Below, one piece after another: positions 12,108-28,692 of a stretch of DNA of 64,000 nt. Made by a program: the position numbers and the translations under genes. Position 1 is the first letter of the stretch. Each line of letters starts with the position of its first letter. The DNA comes from Alligator mississippiensis (taxonomy: Eukaryota > Chordata > Crocodylia > Alligatoridae), in NCBI RefSeq assembly GCF_030867095.1, contig NC_081824.1, positions 116,568,162 to 116,632,161 of the forward strand, in the 5' to 3' direction. Below the pieces are notes generated by a model. The model worked only from the letters and a program-made list of their open reading frames with translations, was not told the DNA's origin and did not search any database.

Positions 12108-13652
12108 TTCATAGATCCATAGATTGTAGAGTCAGAAGGGACCACAATGGATCATCGTGTCTGACCCCCTGCCCCTGGCAGGAAAGAGGACCGAGGTCAG
12201 ATGACCCCAGCCAGGTGTCTATCAAACCTCCTCATGAAGACCCCCAAGTTAGGTGATAGCACCACCTCTCTTGGAAGCCTATTCCAGATTCTGGCCACCC
12301 TTACTGTAAAAAATTTCTTCCTAATATCCATCCTAAATCTACTCTCCACTAGTTTGCACCCATTATTCCTAGCTACTCCCTGGGGCGCTCTGGTAAATAG
12401 CGCATCACCAATTCCCTGTTGTCCTCCCTTGATAAACTTATAGGTGGCTACAAGGTCTCCCCTCAAATGTCTCTTGTGAAGGCTGAAGAGATACAGATTT
12501 CTCAACCTCCCCTCATAGGGTCTTTCATGGAGGCCACTAATCATGCAAGGGGCCCTCCTCTGGACCCTCTCCAGATTCTCTGCGTGCCTCTTGCTGTGTG
12601 GTGCCCAAAACTGGACACAGTACTCCAACTGCGGCCTGAACAATGCCACACAGAGGGGGGGGCATCACCTCCCTTGATCTGTTGGTCATGCATCTGCTAA
12701 TACACGACAAAGTGAGATTGGCTTTGTTGATGGCCTCATTGCACTGCCAGCTCATGTTCATCTTGGAGTCAACTATGACTACAAGATCTCTCTCAGCCTC
12801 TAAGCTGCTAAGAAGGACATCCCCCAACCTGTAGGTGTGCTGGGGATTCCTCCTTCCTAGGTGGAGTACCTTGCATTTATCTTTGTTGAATTGCATCCTA
12901 TTTCGTTCTGCCCATTTATCCAATGTGTCCAGGTCGGCCTGTATCTGCTCCCTGCCCTCCAGTGTGTTAACTTTGCCCCATAACTTGGTATCATCTGTGA
13001 ACTTGGAGACAGTGCTCTCCACACCCTTGTCCAAATAGCTGAAGATATTAAATAACACCAGTCCAAGGACCGAACCCTGCAGGACCCCACTGCCCTCCTC
13101 CTTCCAGGCTGAGAACGACCTGCCCACCACCACTCTCTGGGTGCGGTCCCTAAGCCAGTTAGCAACCCACCTGACTGTGTAGGCATCCATTCCACAGCCT
13201 GCTAGCTTCCGTATGAAAATAGGATGCGAAACTGTGTCAAAGGCTGTCCTAAAATCCAGGTGGATGACATCAGCCTCAGCTCCTGTATCAAGGCAGTGTG
13301 TGACCTGGTCATAAAAAGCTGTAAGTTTTTGTCAGGCAGCATCTACCTGTGACAAACCCGTGCCTGTTTCCTTTCAGCACTATTTCCCCTGCTGGGTGTC
13401 CACAAATGTGCTCTTTGATGATTTTTTCCAGTATTTTCCCAGGGAAAATACTGGAAAAAGTATTTCCCCCCAAGGTGGGGGAATTGTCTTGGTCAGTACT
13501 TAGGAATACTGAATCAGCAAACAACTCATTGAAGAGCTCCACCTTTTTCCCTGCGTCAACTACCAACTGTCCTGATTTGTCCTGCAGCAGCCTTATGTTA
13601 TTCTGCACCTTCCTTTTGCTTGCTGTGTATCTGTAGAAGGACTTTTTACAGA
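12108..13652 (-). mobile_element. CR1 LINE, 5'-truncated, with reverse transcriptase remnant
   Basis: Minus-strand CR1 whose 3' end lies at about 12,110 ('catagatccatagattgtag' on the plus strand). Translation gives ORF2 pieces in order: ELFNELFADSVF, GKILEKIIKEHI, TVRWVANWLRDRTQRVVVGR (13,190 down), GSVLGLVLFNIF, KFTDDTKLWG (catalytic YADD-box region, degraded), DLDTLDKWAERNRMQFN, and the C-terminal RPQLEYCVQFWAPHSKR and IWNRLPREVV. Frames are broken near 12,600 and 13,200. The segment joining the pre-RT linker to GKILEK is internally deleted, with a palindrome at the junction. Confidence 0.93.
13423..13459. repeat. Perfect 18-bp palindrome with 1-nt spacer in the CR1
   Basis: Left arm 13423-13440 (TTTTTCCAGTATTTTCCC), spacer at 13441, right arm 13442-13459 is the exact reverse complement. 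Confidence 0.95.
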
Positions 13653-14429
13653 TTATTCAGCAGTTTAGACTAATGTACATCCACCCAAACAATTAATAAC
13701 TGCTTGATGGAGTTTGTCCTGCCAGAGAAATTGCCTTTTGAATTGGCCCAGGCTTTGGTTACACTAGAGAACTGAGTTTAAAAAAAAACAAACTTCTACA
13801 GTACTGGCCCTAATCGGGGCACTGCATTTGTTGCAACACTGGAGTAAACTCTGCTCCAGGCAGGACGGATTCATATTTTTAAATCACTTGCCTATTGAAA
13901 TCTTCCTTCTGATCATGTGTCCCCAACATGGTAGTAAATAAAAAATGCCTGAACTCCAGAGCAGGTGGTGTGGTGGTTGTAGCTCTAATATGGGTACCGA
14001 TTTTCTAGTTTAGAGTCACTTAAGTCTGTGAAAAAGCAATAGGAATGGTTCAAGCTGTAACAACCCTGTGCCTCTCAGTCCCATTGTTCTCTGTGGTTTT
14101 AGTTATACTTTAGTCACAGCACATCTCTTGCACTGTAAATCAATGAGCTTCCACAACATCCTCCTCACATGTTGACCCAGTTCTAAGGTATAGTACTTAC
14201 ACTGATAGTGTTACTCCTGTAAGGTCTTTTACATCCGTTACACTGGTAAGAGGACAATAGCATCCAGGGCTTGCAGTAGGACATTTAAAGATCACACTTC
14301 AATTTAACTAGCCTCATCTAGTGAGCCAGGCCTCAGTTGAAGTCAAGAACTACAGTATTCTAGAGTCTAGACTTGTTTTTTAAACCCTTGAGAAAGAACA
14401 ATGTTGGCTAAAACTCTCTAGGAAGAAAG
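13653..14429. other. Unassigned sequence downstream of SGK1
   Basis: Between the CR1 and the presumed SGK1 3' end. No feature recognised. Confidence 0.5.
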
Positions 14430-15491
14430 ACTGGACACAATCTGAATTTTTCCCCCTCGATTTTACTGCAAACCAATGGGTTTGGTCACAAAAAATGGTA
14501 CATATTATAACCATGTTAATTACATTACAATGATGGTATACATTACATTGCAAGTAAGCCTGCAAGTTTAAATATACATCTAGAGTTACAACTGAATGTA
14601 CAGAACTTTTTACAATACATACAATCAGGAATGCAACCCCCCCACATAAATAATGCCCATTTTACAGATGATGTCATTTAAAACTTAAAATGAAAAAAGG
14701 AAAGAAAAAAAATGAAACAAACCAACAGCTTTGACCGACTGCAGCTGGGGCATTTTGGTCCATAAAAACCCTTTCTAAAAATAGAAATCTTTTTTCATAG
14801 CAGCAATGCTCTCTTCAAGCATTTGGATACAAGTCACTGTGAGCCCATTTCAATAATTTTAATCGACTGTATAGTTTACAAAAAAATTTCAAAATCTACA
14901 CTCAATTTATCTTCCAAATATGGAAGAAACGAACAATGCCCCACATTGTAGTATCCTGCAAGTGTCACATTGATGCTTTAAACCAAGTCCATCTGTAGTA
15001 TTCATACCACGCTCATACCATTTGTTCACATAGTAAACCCACAGAAATGAATCGAGAAACACTTTGCAACAAGTAAAGCTTTGGAGCTAACAAGATCGCA
15101 TCAGAAAAAGGCACGTTTCATAAAATCCTTAATCACATCCAGATAGACCTTCAGGCAAGGCTTTTTGGAACATTATTTTCAAAACAGCACATTATTATTC
15201 TTACAATCTACCGTAGCAGTCTCTGGCAGCAGATACTTTTTCCTTCTTTCCCAAGGAGATAGCACCACTTTGGGGGAAGAATGAATAAGAGTGAAAAGCC
15301 TGTAAGCTCATTTAGAGAGTTATGTGCTCTTCAAAAAAAGCTTCCAGCAAACAGTGTAGTTGAAAATTAAGGCTGCAAAGCTGCCATGGTGGAGATGTGC
15401 AAATTCTGTTTCAAGATGATGGGTCAACTGCCTGTTCAACCAGACGGCCAACATAATAATTAAAAACAAAAAAAAAGGGGGGAAATGAAGT
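14430..15491 (-). other. SGK1: SGK1 3' untranslated region (approximate extent)
   Basis: About 1 kb downstream of the stop codon that is free of recognisable repeats and AT-rich, with AUUUA-type elements (for example near 14,644), as expected for an unstable immediate-early mRNA. I found no AATAAA on the minus strand. The available signals are ATTAAA at 14863-14858 and the weaker variant AGTAAA at 14467-14462. The 3' end is therefore a guess. Confidence 0.5.
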
Positions 15492-20729
<5,238 letters not shown>

Positions 20730-20835
20730 TGCAAGGCTGGGCTTTGTGCGAGTGAAGAAAATAATCCAAGCGGAGGAAGGCAGGCAAGCAAGAGCGAGCC
20801 CAAACAGCGCTAGAAGACCGGAGGCGGCTGCAAGA
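20730..20835 (-). other. SGK1: SGK1 5' untranslated region (approximate)
   Basis: GC-rich leader between the start codon and a point about 30 bp below the TATA-like element at 20.86 kb. The transcription start is inferred only from the TATA position. Confidence 0.45.
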
Positions 20836-20860
20836 GTAAGCGCGCCGCCCGGCCGGCCGG

Positions 20861-20870
20861 GTTATATGTG
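20861..20870 (-). promoter_or_regulatory. TATA-like box of the SGK1 proximal promoter
   Basis: The minus strand reads CACATATAAC inside an otherwise very GC-rich segment, about 130-140 bp upstream of the SGK1 start codon. Position and isolation in GC-rich sequence suggest a functional TATA element. It is not confirmed. Confidence 0.5.
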
Positions 20871-21389
20871 GTGGCGGCTGGGCGGAGCCTCCGGAAACAA
20901 TGAGGAAAGCGGGTGCCCCCCTGCCTGGCGCCCGGAGCCGGCTGCTGGCGCCCGCCCCGCCCTGTCCCGTCCTCCCCCCGCCTGGATGCGCAGCTACGAG
21001 CAGGAAGGCTCCGGCGGAGGAAGGAGGGGAAGGCGGCTGCATCTCCGGACACGGGCCGGCCAGCGCCTCTCAGCTTCCCCCGGGGGCTCCAGGCACGGCC
21101 CCGCGCAGCTGCCGGGGCCCTGGGGGCTGACGCGCGGGGCGCGGGCCCCTGCACCCGCGGAAGAGGGAGATGCAGAGCCCCGGTCCCGGCTGCACAGCCC
21201 GAGCCCCTGCTCGGGCTTTTCTCGTGTCTGGGGCCGGGCCGCGCTGCCTGCAGGGGCCTCGGGTGCCGCTGGGCAGACAAGGGGCTCTGACGTTTCCTTG
21301 CAGGAGCCGCCGTGACTCGGGACAAGAAGATTTCCTGCCCGGCCTCCCGTCGGCAAGAAACCAGAGTCCCCTCAGGGGCGCGCAGCGGG

Positions 21390-21935
21390 GGGCATGTATA
21401 AACACACATGTATCTGTAGATATGTGTATAGAGATATGCACACACGCCCGCACATGCACAGATGGATGCACCTAGATACTTGCACCTGTGTACAAACATC
21501 TGTATGCACATACACAGAAATGCACACATATGCATGCACACATGCACATATATAGATGCACATAGCTATTCACACACGTGCACACGCAGGCAGGCATACA
21601 CCTAGATGCACCCTCATTTGCGCGCACACACATGCAAATGCAGGCATACACATATATCCACACATACATGCAGTTATAATAGCTCTTCGTACAGATGCAC
21701 CCATACACATATACACACACATGCAGATATACATGCACGCATACGCAGAGATACCCACAGATGTATGCACACACAGACCCATAGATTGTAAGGCTGGAAG
21801 GGACCTCGGAAGATCATCGACTCCAGCCCCCCTGCACCATGTACACAGGTACACAACCATATATGCATGCATACCTGCACGCACATATACACACATATAT
21901 GCACGCAAATGCGTTTTTAAGGCCAAAAGCAAAGG
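21390..21935. repeat. Degenerate CACATGCA/CACATATA-type compound repeat upstream of SGK1
   Basis: About 500 bp of imperfect purine-pyrimidine alternating units (ACACATGCACATATA-like), interrupted by a short CR1 fragment at 21.78 kb. It splits the CpG island. Confidence 0.8.
21780..21836 (-). mobile_element. Short CR1 LINE 3'-end fragment
   Basis: Contains 'ATAGATTGTAAGGCTGGAAG' followed by GGACCTCGGAAGATCATC, the reverse complement of the conserved CR1 3' region. It sits inside the compound microsatellite upstream of SGK1. Confidence 0.75.
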
Positions 21936-22012
21936 AAACACCCGCGATCCTTCCCTTCAACCTCGAGGGGAGGCAGGAGGAGAGGAGGGAGGGGGCGGGA
22001 GAGGTAGAAGCA

Positions 22013-22028
22013 CCCCCCCCCCCCCCCC
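22013..22028. repeat. Poly-C tract (16 C)
   Basis: Uninterrupted run of 16 C on the plus strand (poly-G on the SGK1 sense strand) inside the upstream CpG island. Confidence 0.9.
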
Positions 22029-22283
22029 GGCGAGCTCCAGCTGGGGGGTTATTTCTTGTTCCCCACTGGACACAAGGCTCGGAGAGCGCGGGGCTCGTTC
22101 CCTGCGGTGCAGCGGGGGGCACATGAGCCTTGTTTCGGACGGGCAGGGGGAGGCCGCCGCGGCTGGACGGGGCCAAGCCCCGCGCCCCACCCCCGCTGAG
22201 CTCGGGCAGCCGGGCCTGCATCGCGCCGAGTGGAAACTTTCCACCGCCGGCGGGTCGGGGTAAGGCGCTTATTTCCCAGGGGT

Positions 22284-22361
22284 CACGTGGCTGCGTCGCG
22301 CCGGGCTCCGGCCAGCTGTTCCAGCGGCCACGTGCCCCCTCTGCCCCCCGCAACACACGTG
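22284..22361. promoter_or_regulatory. Cluster of three CACGTG E-boxes
   Basis: Perfect palindromic CACGTG hexamers at 22284-22289, 22329-22334 and 22356-22361, about 1.4-1.5 kb upstream of the presumed SGK1 start site. CACGTG is the binding site of bHLH factors such as USF, MYC/MAX, CLOCK/BMAL1 and TFE3/TFEB. Function is inferred. Confidence 0.5.
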
Positions 22362-23914
22362 TTCACCCCCCGCCGCGGCCCACCTGAGCGCCTGTAACCC
22401 CGCATGGCCGCTGGGCGGCACTTTTGCAGCTCCTTCCTCTCCTGCCATCCATCCCGCGGCCCGCGCCTCCAAGGAGAGCGCCCAGCCCGTGCGGGCTGAC
22501 ACGGGGCAGGGGCCGTGTGTCCGGGACACCCGGGCGGCGAGAGGAGGCCAAAAAAAACAGGCGGGTGGGCCCCCGCGCCCCCCAGCCCCGGGGCTTGGCT
22601 CGCGGCCCGGGAGCTCCGGACTGGGCAACAACGCGACCCCCCCCTCCCCCCGGCTGCTCGGGGTCACCCCTTCTCCACCACTGCGCTGCTTGGGGCCACC
22701 GCCTTTCCCCATTGCTGCCCGCACGCCCCCCTCCCCTGCTCACTGCTGCTCCTGCAAAACCTCCTGCCCCCTCCTCCCCTCCCCTGTGGCTGCTGCCGGC
22801 TGCAAGGCACTGCCACCGTGCCAAGGACCCCCGCTAACCCAACCCCCCCCCACCCCTCCGGATGGCTCCTAGCAGTGCGTCCTCCCACCCGGCCCTCTGC
22901 CCCGCTGGCCCAAAGCCCCTCTCCCCGGAGCCCCGCGCCGCGCCTGCAGCCCCTGCTCCCCGGGGAAGTTTGGAGGGAGGTCCCCCAAGTGAGGCCAAGC
23001 AAAACCAACCTTTCAGGGAGGACTTCTCTCCTTGCTCCCTCATTGCCCTCGCCCTCTTGCCAACACCCCCCGGCGCAGAGGCTGGGACCGAGGTCCTCCA
23101 GACCCGCTTTCGCCTCCCCTTCGTGGCCGCCCCGGGGGGACCGGAGGGAGGCGGGCGGAAAGCAATGCTCACCGGCTGCGGCTGCCTTGGCCGGCCCGTT
23201 TTATGAACCTCAAAGGGAGCGTGATTTACATACAGGAGGGGAGCGGGGCAGTTGGAGGCACACACTCTGCCCCCTTGCAACACAGCCCTGGCAGGCAGCG
23301 CCTGCCCTCGGCCCCGCTCCCTGACGCCACAGCCACCAAAGGCATCTCTGGCTGGCACAGGGAGGGGCAAGCGTGCGTGTGAGAGAGACAGAGAGATCCC
23401 TGAGTACTGGAGTTTGCAAGCACTTTTCCCTCAGCAAAATCTGGAGAGAGAGCGCCCAGTGACTGTCCGAGGGGCTGCCTCCTACACTTCACTTCCATCT
23501 CTCTGTGGAGTGCCTTACATCTACCCTTTTTTTTTATGCAGTGGAGGCAGAGGGGCTCCTAGGCTCGCCCCTGCGGAAGCGAAGAGGCGACTTGTTGAGA
23601 CCGCTCCCAGCCGGATAGTGAATGGGGGGACCCGACCGGGCGCCCCCTGTCCCAGCCCGGCATCCCATCGCTTCCCCTCCTCGCCCGCCGCCTGCAGGCA
23701 GGGGGAGCTCGCCCGGCACCACAGCCCGGGCTCTGCAGCAAGGCGTGGGATGATCTGCATCCTGTTCGTGCGATCATTTCCACCCTTGCACCATCAATAA
23801 TCGTACAAACGTTCAAAACGGCAGACAAGGTTTGGGGAAATCTGCTGTCTTTTAAATAGACCGACTCCAATAGCTGAGAAAACTCTTCTAAGCAAGCTGT
23901 AGGGTTTAAATACA

Positions 23915-23975
23915 CCTGGATCAGGCTGAGGAAGCACCTGCAGTTGGTGTGCGCTCTTCTTGGGTGGAATGAATA
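23915..23975 (-). mobile_element. Truncated copy of the hammerhead-tail repeat family
   Basis: The plus strand 'aggaagcacctgcagttggt' plus GTGCGCTCTTCTTGGG matches the same segment at 57,305-57,345, where it lies next to a CTGATGA core. Minus orientation. Confidence 0.5.
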
Positions 23976-24364
23976 AAATGTACCATAATTTTGGAGGGTC
24001 AAAGTTTTGTAGCCTCTCCCCTTAAAGTTTTGAAGCCTCTTGCCATAAAGTTTCATAGCCTCTTGCCTTAAAAAATGCTCCCCTCAACATGTATGCTCCA
24101 CATGGGTACCGCATTTTTGAGGGATGCTACCAGATGCGCCCCTGAAACATGGAAGATGCCAAATTTGAAGCCGGTTTTGGATATAAATTTCATTGCTGAA
24201 GGACAAGGAAAATTTCTACACCTCCCTGCTTTTCTGCCATCTGACACCACCAGGGAAGGAGTTCTGCTTGATCTGCACATTAAAGGGCTACTCACAGACA
24301 CTCTCATGGACCCAGAGGAACAGGCTTCCACCTTCAGCTTCCTCTGTGCTAAAACAAAGTCTTT

Positions 24365-24515
24365 TCTACCTATGGGGACTTTTTACCATCTTTAATTTTC
24401 CCTGAGCTTGAGGAAGGGTGTGTGCGCCTGAAAGCTTGCAGAAAAAGATAGGTTTTTTGCAATTTCTTAGCTGGTCTAATAAAGGCATCATCTCTGAACC
24501 AAGAATTCTGGAGTT
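24365..24515 (+). mobile_element. Repeat-family tail (Penelope-like or SINE-like), copy 1
   Basis: Shares 'CTACCTATGGGGACTTTTTA' then CCATCTT, GAAAGCTTGCAGAAAA and TGGTCTAATAAA with copies at 28.5 kb and 32.1 kb. The core is degraded (CTTGAGGAAGGG...CCTGAAAGC). Confidence 0.7.
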
Positions 24516-24530
24516 TTGCATTTTATAATT

Positions 24531-27500
24531 TTCAAGGCATGTAATTGGTGCAACATGTGCCTAACCTAAGTCACTCTCAGGGAGTCTTAACTAACTTTTG
24601 GGCTTGCTGTCAGCACTTTTTTATGACTGCCTGCCTCAAAATAAAGAAGTGCTTCAACATTGATGACTCATTTCTCACTCACTCACTTGCATCTTACAGT
24701 AAGCAATATAAAGTAAATAAGAAAAAGACTTATTCACATGTGTATTTGCATACTTATTTTCATATTTTTTCAGTGTACCATAGTTTTTCAGCAAATACGA
24801 TACTTTTAAGCTTCCAATACAATAATTTCATATTTAAGACCTGGCAATGCTGGGTATGAGTGAAGGTCAGTAGCCTCTACTCCCCCTCAGTGCAGAACAA
24901 GCTCTGGGGTAAAAAGGGAGAGTGGGAAGACACATTTACCTGCTTCTCTTCTGATCATTTCCATTAGGAACCCAGTCAAAGCTGCAAACACGCATCTATC
25001 CTACTTCATGTTCCCTCCTTGATAGAATTAGAACCAGCAGAAACCCTGGATGCTGACACCAGGATAGAAAACCCTATGTAGTTACATTTCAACGAGATTC
25101 ATTCTTTGCTCTTTAAGAGCTTTTCCCCCCTTGTGCCTATTTTAAAAAGCTTTTTGCATCACACAAATCTTAAAATTTTATATAGAGATATGCACACACT
25201 CCTCACACATTAGGAATTACAATTATGTACACCAGGAATTTACACAGCACGGCCAAGCATTCAAAATAATGTTAGGTCCCCACAAATCCTGAAACCAGCT
25301 TATAAATCATGAGATTAAAAAAAAAAAAATTATTTTGATGATCACTTAAGTGATCATCTTTTTATTTGCCTTCCCTTCTGATGTTTGAGACTTTAGGGTG
25401 CCCTCAGGTCACATTTTTAAGTTTTTTCCACAGCTGTGATGGATAGACATTTTTATGTAAAAACAAACTTTAGTCTTGTGTATTTGTATTATTCAGGAGC
25501 TGGAACTTGGAGGACAGTTATGAGATTTGAAGAATGGACATCAGTATATAGTGAACACCCTGGGTAGGGGATAGGAATGCACCTGCTACAAACTAAATAA
25601 AGCAAGAAAGCTAAATATATATAATTAATAATACAGCCCACTTCTGTATATCCTCCATTCAAGAATCTTAAGGCTCGTGAGTAGATATGTTTACATATTT
25701 ATTAACAAAAGGTAGCAGATTTTGAAAGAGACCAGAAATTATGGATTGCTCAGTAACAAGAAGAAATTGAATTGATTTGATTTGCACTACAACATGTTAT
25801 CGAACAGGGCATTGCCAAATACCTGCATTTCATATCAAAGTGACACTTGCTAAAGAGACATTATCATCATCCTGCCCAGAGGCTGGGATGAGGACCAGAA
25901 TCCCACTGTGTTAGACTTTGTAGAACATGTAGGATGACATAGTCCCTGTCCTAAAGAGCTGTGATCTTCAGAAACAAAACATAACAAGTAGGCTTAAAAA
26001 TCATAGGAGGACAAGAGCGATAGACTAGATGAATATGCACCCAGCCAAAAGACTATAGGGCTGTGGTACAAGTTTTTTCACACAAAAATTACATTTACTC
26101 AGGAACTGTTGACAACATGGGATCAGGCCCCTATGCAACTGAGAGAAGCTTTGCATCTGTATCCCCTATGGTAGCTGCTACATAATGCTGATTAGTCCTA
26201 AGTCTCATCTGCCCGTTCCCCACAGCTGTCATAGATTTCTCCTAGCCAATATGGCAGCTTGGTTTACTACAGGTATGATAAATTGAACTCTTCTCTCCTT
26301 GAGCACAGCTCTGCAACTCAATGGTGATTTACAGCCAAGATATTAAAAGTATTTTGGTGCTTAGCTTCCATGAGGTGCCTAAATACCTGTAAAAATGATC
26401 CCAGACCAGCAAGAATTCAGGTTAAGTGCACACTGAGTACCTTACTGAACTGAGACCTTAGTTTTAAGTTGCATGCATCAGGTTGAACTGTACCTAGAGC
26501 AGCTTGGCCTGCAGTGGATCAGGGAACTCAGCCTTCTACACATATTTTCTATAATATTAAGCCCTATGTTTTAACTATACAAGGACAGAGGTTGGGCTTT
26601 GGTCTTTATTGAACTTCAGTGGCGTTACGAATGATGTTTCTTCAAATCTGGCAAGAAGAGATAGTACTTCTCTCAATGTCTATCTTCTAAAGTAAAATCT
26701 GAAAACTTTTTCTTTCTGTAAATCTGAACTGAATACTCTCTCTTCTCTGACCCTATAATTTAGTTCTTGTCCAGAAAACCAAAACTTCCAGTCAAGCCCT
26801 GCAAATGATGACTACAAGTTGCAACACATAGATAGGAACTATATAATGGCTTTGATAATAACCACAGCAGCAGTTTAAAACCATGAGATTTAGGATGTTG
26901 TCAAAAGGCTGCTTGGACATCTTTTTTGACAGGAAGGTCACGGGCTGAAACTCCTATTGATCAGAAGGACTGACAAACCTTGAAATGATTTCAATGTTGT
27001 ATTCTGCCAAACATAAATTTTGCTCATCTTTTATTTCTGTTTTCTGCTATTTACAGAGCAGGTTTACTGTATTGTCAATAAGAAGCTTTAATACCAAGGG
27101 ATTACTCTCACAGGACCACAGAGTGATGGAGAGCCATGCTGAAGGAAATGCAATTTTTATCTTTGTAGAAAGCAGGGGGAAATTACAAAATCTCTTAGAT
27201 ATACTGACCTGTAGTTAAAATATCTAATAAATAATGTGTCTATCTCTATTTTAAGTCTGATTCTACTCTGATCTGATGTAACCTACACTGATGAGTTGTT
27301 TCTCTTCTGATGGCATATTGTAGTTTTTGACACCTTTTTAATGGAGATCAAAACTTTGCTCTTTGATGCTAGGGGTTGTCTTGTTGCTTCAGATGTGTGT
27401 GCTTGAAGGTCTGATGTGAGTGTTCTTGCAGATCCCTTTGTGGTTATTGTCTATTTCATGGTAGCTTGCAGTTGCCAGCAGTCCCTTCCAGTCCTGTATT

Positions 27501-27715
27501 CCCTCAGTACCATTGTATTTGAACACTTTCCAGCAGCGTGTTAAGCAGTGTGATGAACATTATTATGTTAGGTTCATTTTTTCTCTAGTGATCTCCTCAG
27601 TGGGAAAACTGCATGCTATGTACCGTTGTTTTCTTAGGTTTTTATTTTTTTTTAAGTACATTCTGTTATATATTTGTACTGTAGAAAGCAAAGCTGAAGA
27701 AGTAGGGTTCAAATG
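24531..27715. other. Unassigned AT-rich sequence
   Basis: No gene, RNA or repeat family recognised over about 3.2 kb. A short self-complementary 'GATCACTTAAGTGATC' lies near 25,340-25,356. Confidence 0.5.
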
Positions 27716-27719
27716 TTGT

Positions 27720-27905
27720 TGTAGCCATGATAGGCCAGGAAATATTGAGAAGCAAAGCTTTTTTTGGGATAACTCTTGTTTGGACCAACTGTAGAGTTGG
27801 GACAGCGGTTGGAAAAGATTTTGGTCCTCGGGTGCCCCTCTTCAGTTGAGGAAGTTTTCCCAACAGCTCTCCCAATTATACAGTTGGTTCAATAAAAGTA
27901 TCACA
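27720..27905. mobile_element. Inverted-repeat member of the same repeat family, copy 2
   Basis: Starts TTGTAGCCATGATAGGCC, related to TTGTAGCCGTGTTGGTCT at 57.17 kb. Arms 27768-27815 and 27854-27904 are imperfect reverse complements (GGACCAACTGTAGAGTTGGG against CCCAATTATACAGTTGGTTC), with a 38-nt loop. Ends CAATAAAAGTATCAC. Confidence 0.6.
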
Positions 27906-28539
27906 AAAAAGTTGCCAAGCTGAAGAAGCACATTTTGTATCAGAGAGGTGACATTTCTGATACTCCATAGTACCTATTTGGAGTGTGTCCACAGTGTCAG
28001 AGTACTAGAATAAAGCTCTGTTTCCAGATGAGTTATTCTTAGAAGAGAATGCTGCTTGTAATCTAAACAATAGTCACTAGACAGATTTGATTATAGAAAG
28101 ACCTTTCTCTTTATTCCTTACTATGATAGCTATGATTGGAGTACTGAAAGTCCATGCACTATAGGATAACCGTACCAGCCTAATATCCTCATAAAATTGG
28201 GTCTGGTAAGTGATACTTGAACAAATTATTGCCATTAGGAACTTAAAATAACATGCTATCGTTGCATAGAATTTGGTCTTATCAGAATTCAATAATATTA
28301 TTACAGTAAAAGATGGAGAGGTGAGGAAAAGGGCACTGTGAGAAAAACAAGATGCGTAACTACACTGCTTTGGACACCCCTTGCCTTTGTTCCAAGATGG
28401 CCTAAACTGAGCAACTGGTATGTATCATGTTCTGAAGAACAGGCAGCACAGTGTGCACAGGTGAGCGAATCAAGCACTTAACATTTTACAATGAAAGATA
28501 CTAGCAGAGCTGCAAAATGTGCAAAAATGAAGTTTATTT
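27906..28539. other. Unassigned sequence
   Basis: Nothing recognised. Confidence 0.5.
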
Positions 28540-28692
28540 CCTACCTATGGGGACTTTTTACCATCTTGTACCATCTACACTTTTCCCAGAGCCTGACGAA
28601 GGGACTTTGATCCCGAAAGCTTGCAGAAAAGGACAATTTTCTTGCCATTTTCCAGTTGGTCTAATAAAAGGTATCATTTTGGAACCAAGAGT
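28540..28692 (+). mobile_element. Repeat-family tail with hammerhead-like core, copy 3
   Basis: CTGACGA at 28593-28599, a 4-bp stem GGGA/TCCC (28601-28604 with 28611-28614) and GAAA at 28615-28618. It is followed by GCTTGCAGAAAA and TTGGTCTAATAAAAGGTATC. The order CUGANGA-stem-GAAA is that of a hammerhead ribozyme core. No partner for stem III is visible nearby. Confidence 0.6.

Noticed and set aside
11900..13636. Plus-strand ORFs at 11,900-12,256, 12,419-12,700 and others
   Set aside because: They are antisense of the minus-strand CR1 ORF2, whose frames match known reverse-transcriptase motifs.
21300..23800. Glucocorticoid response element upstream of SGK1
   Set aside because: SGK1 is glucocorticoid-induced in mammals, so I looked for paired AGAACA/TGTTCT half-sites. 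Only isolated half-sites such as TGTTCC near 22,318 and TGTTCG near 23,764 were visible, not a convincing palindrome.
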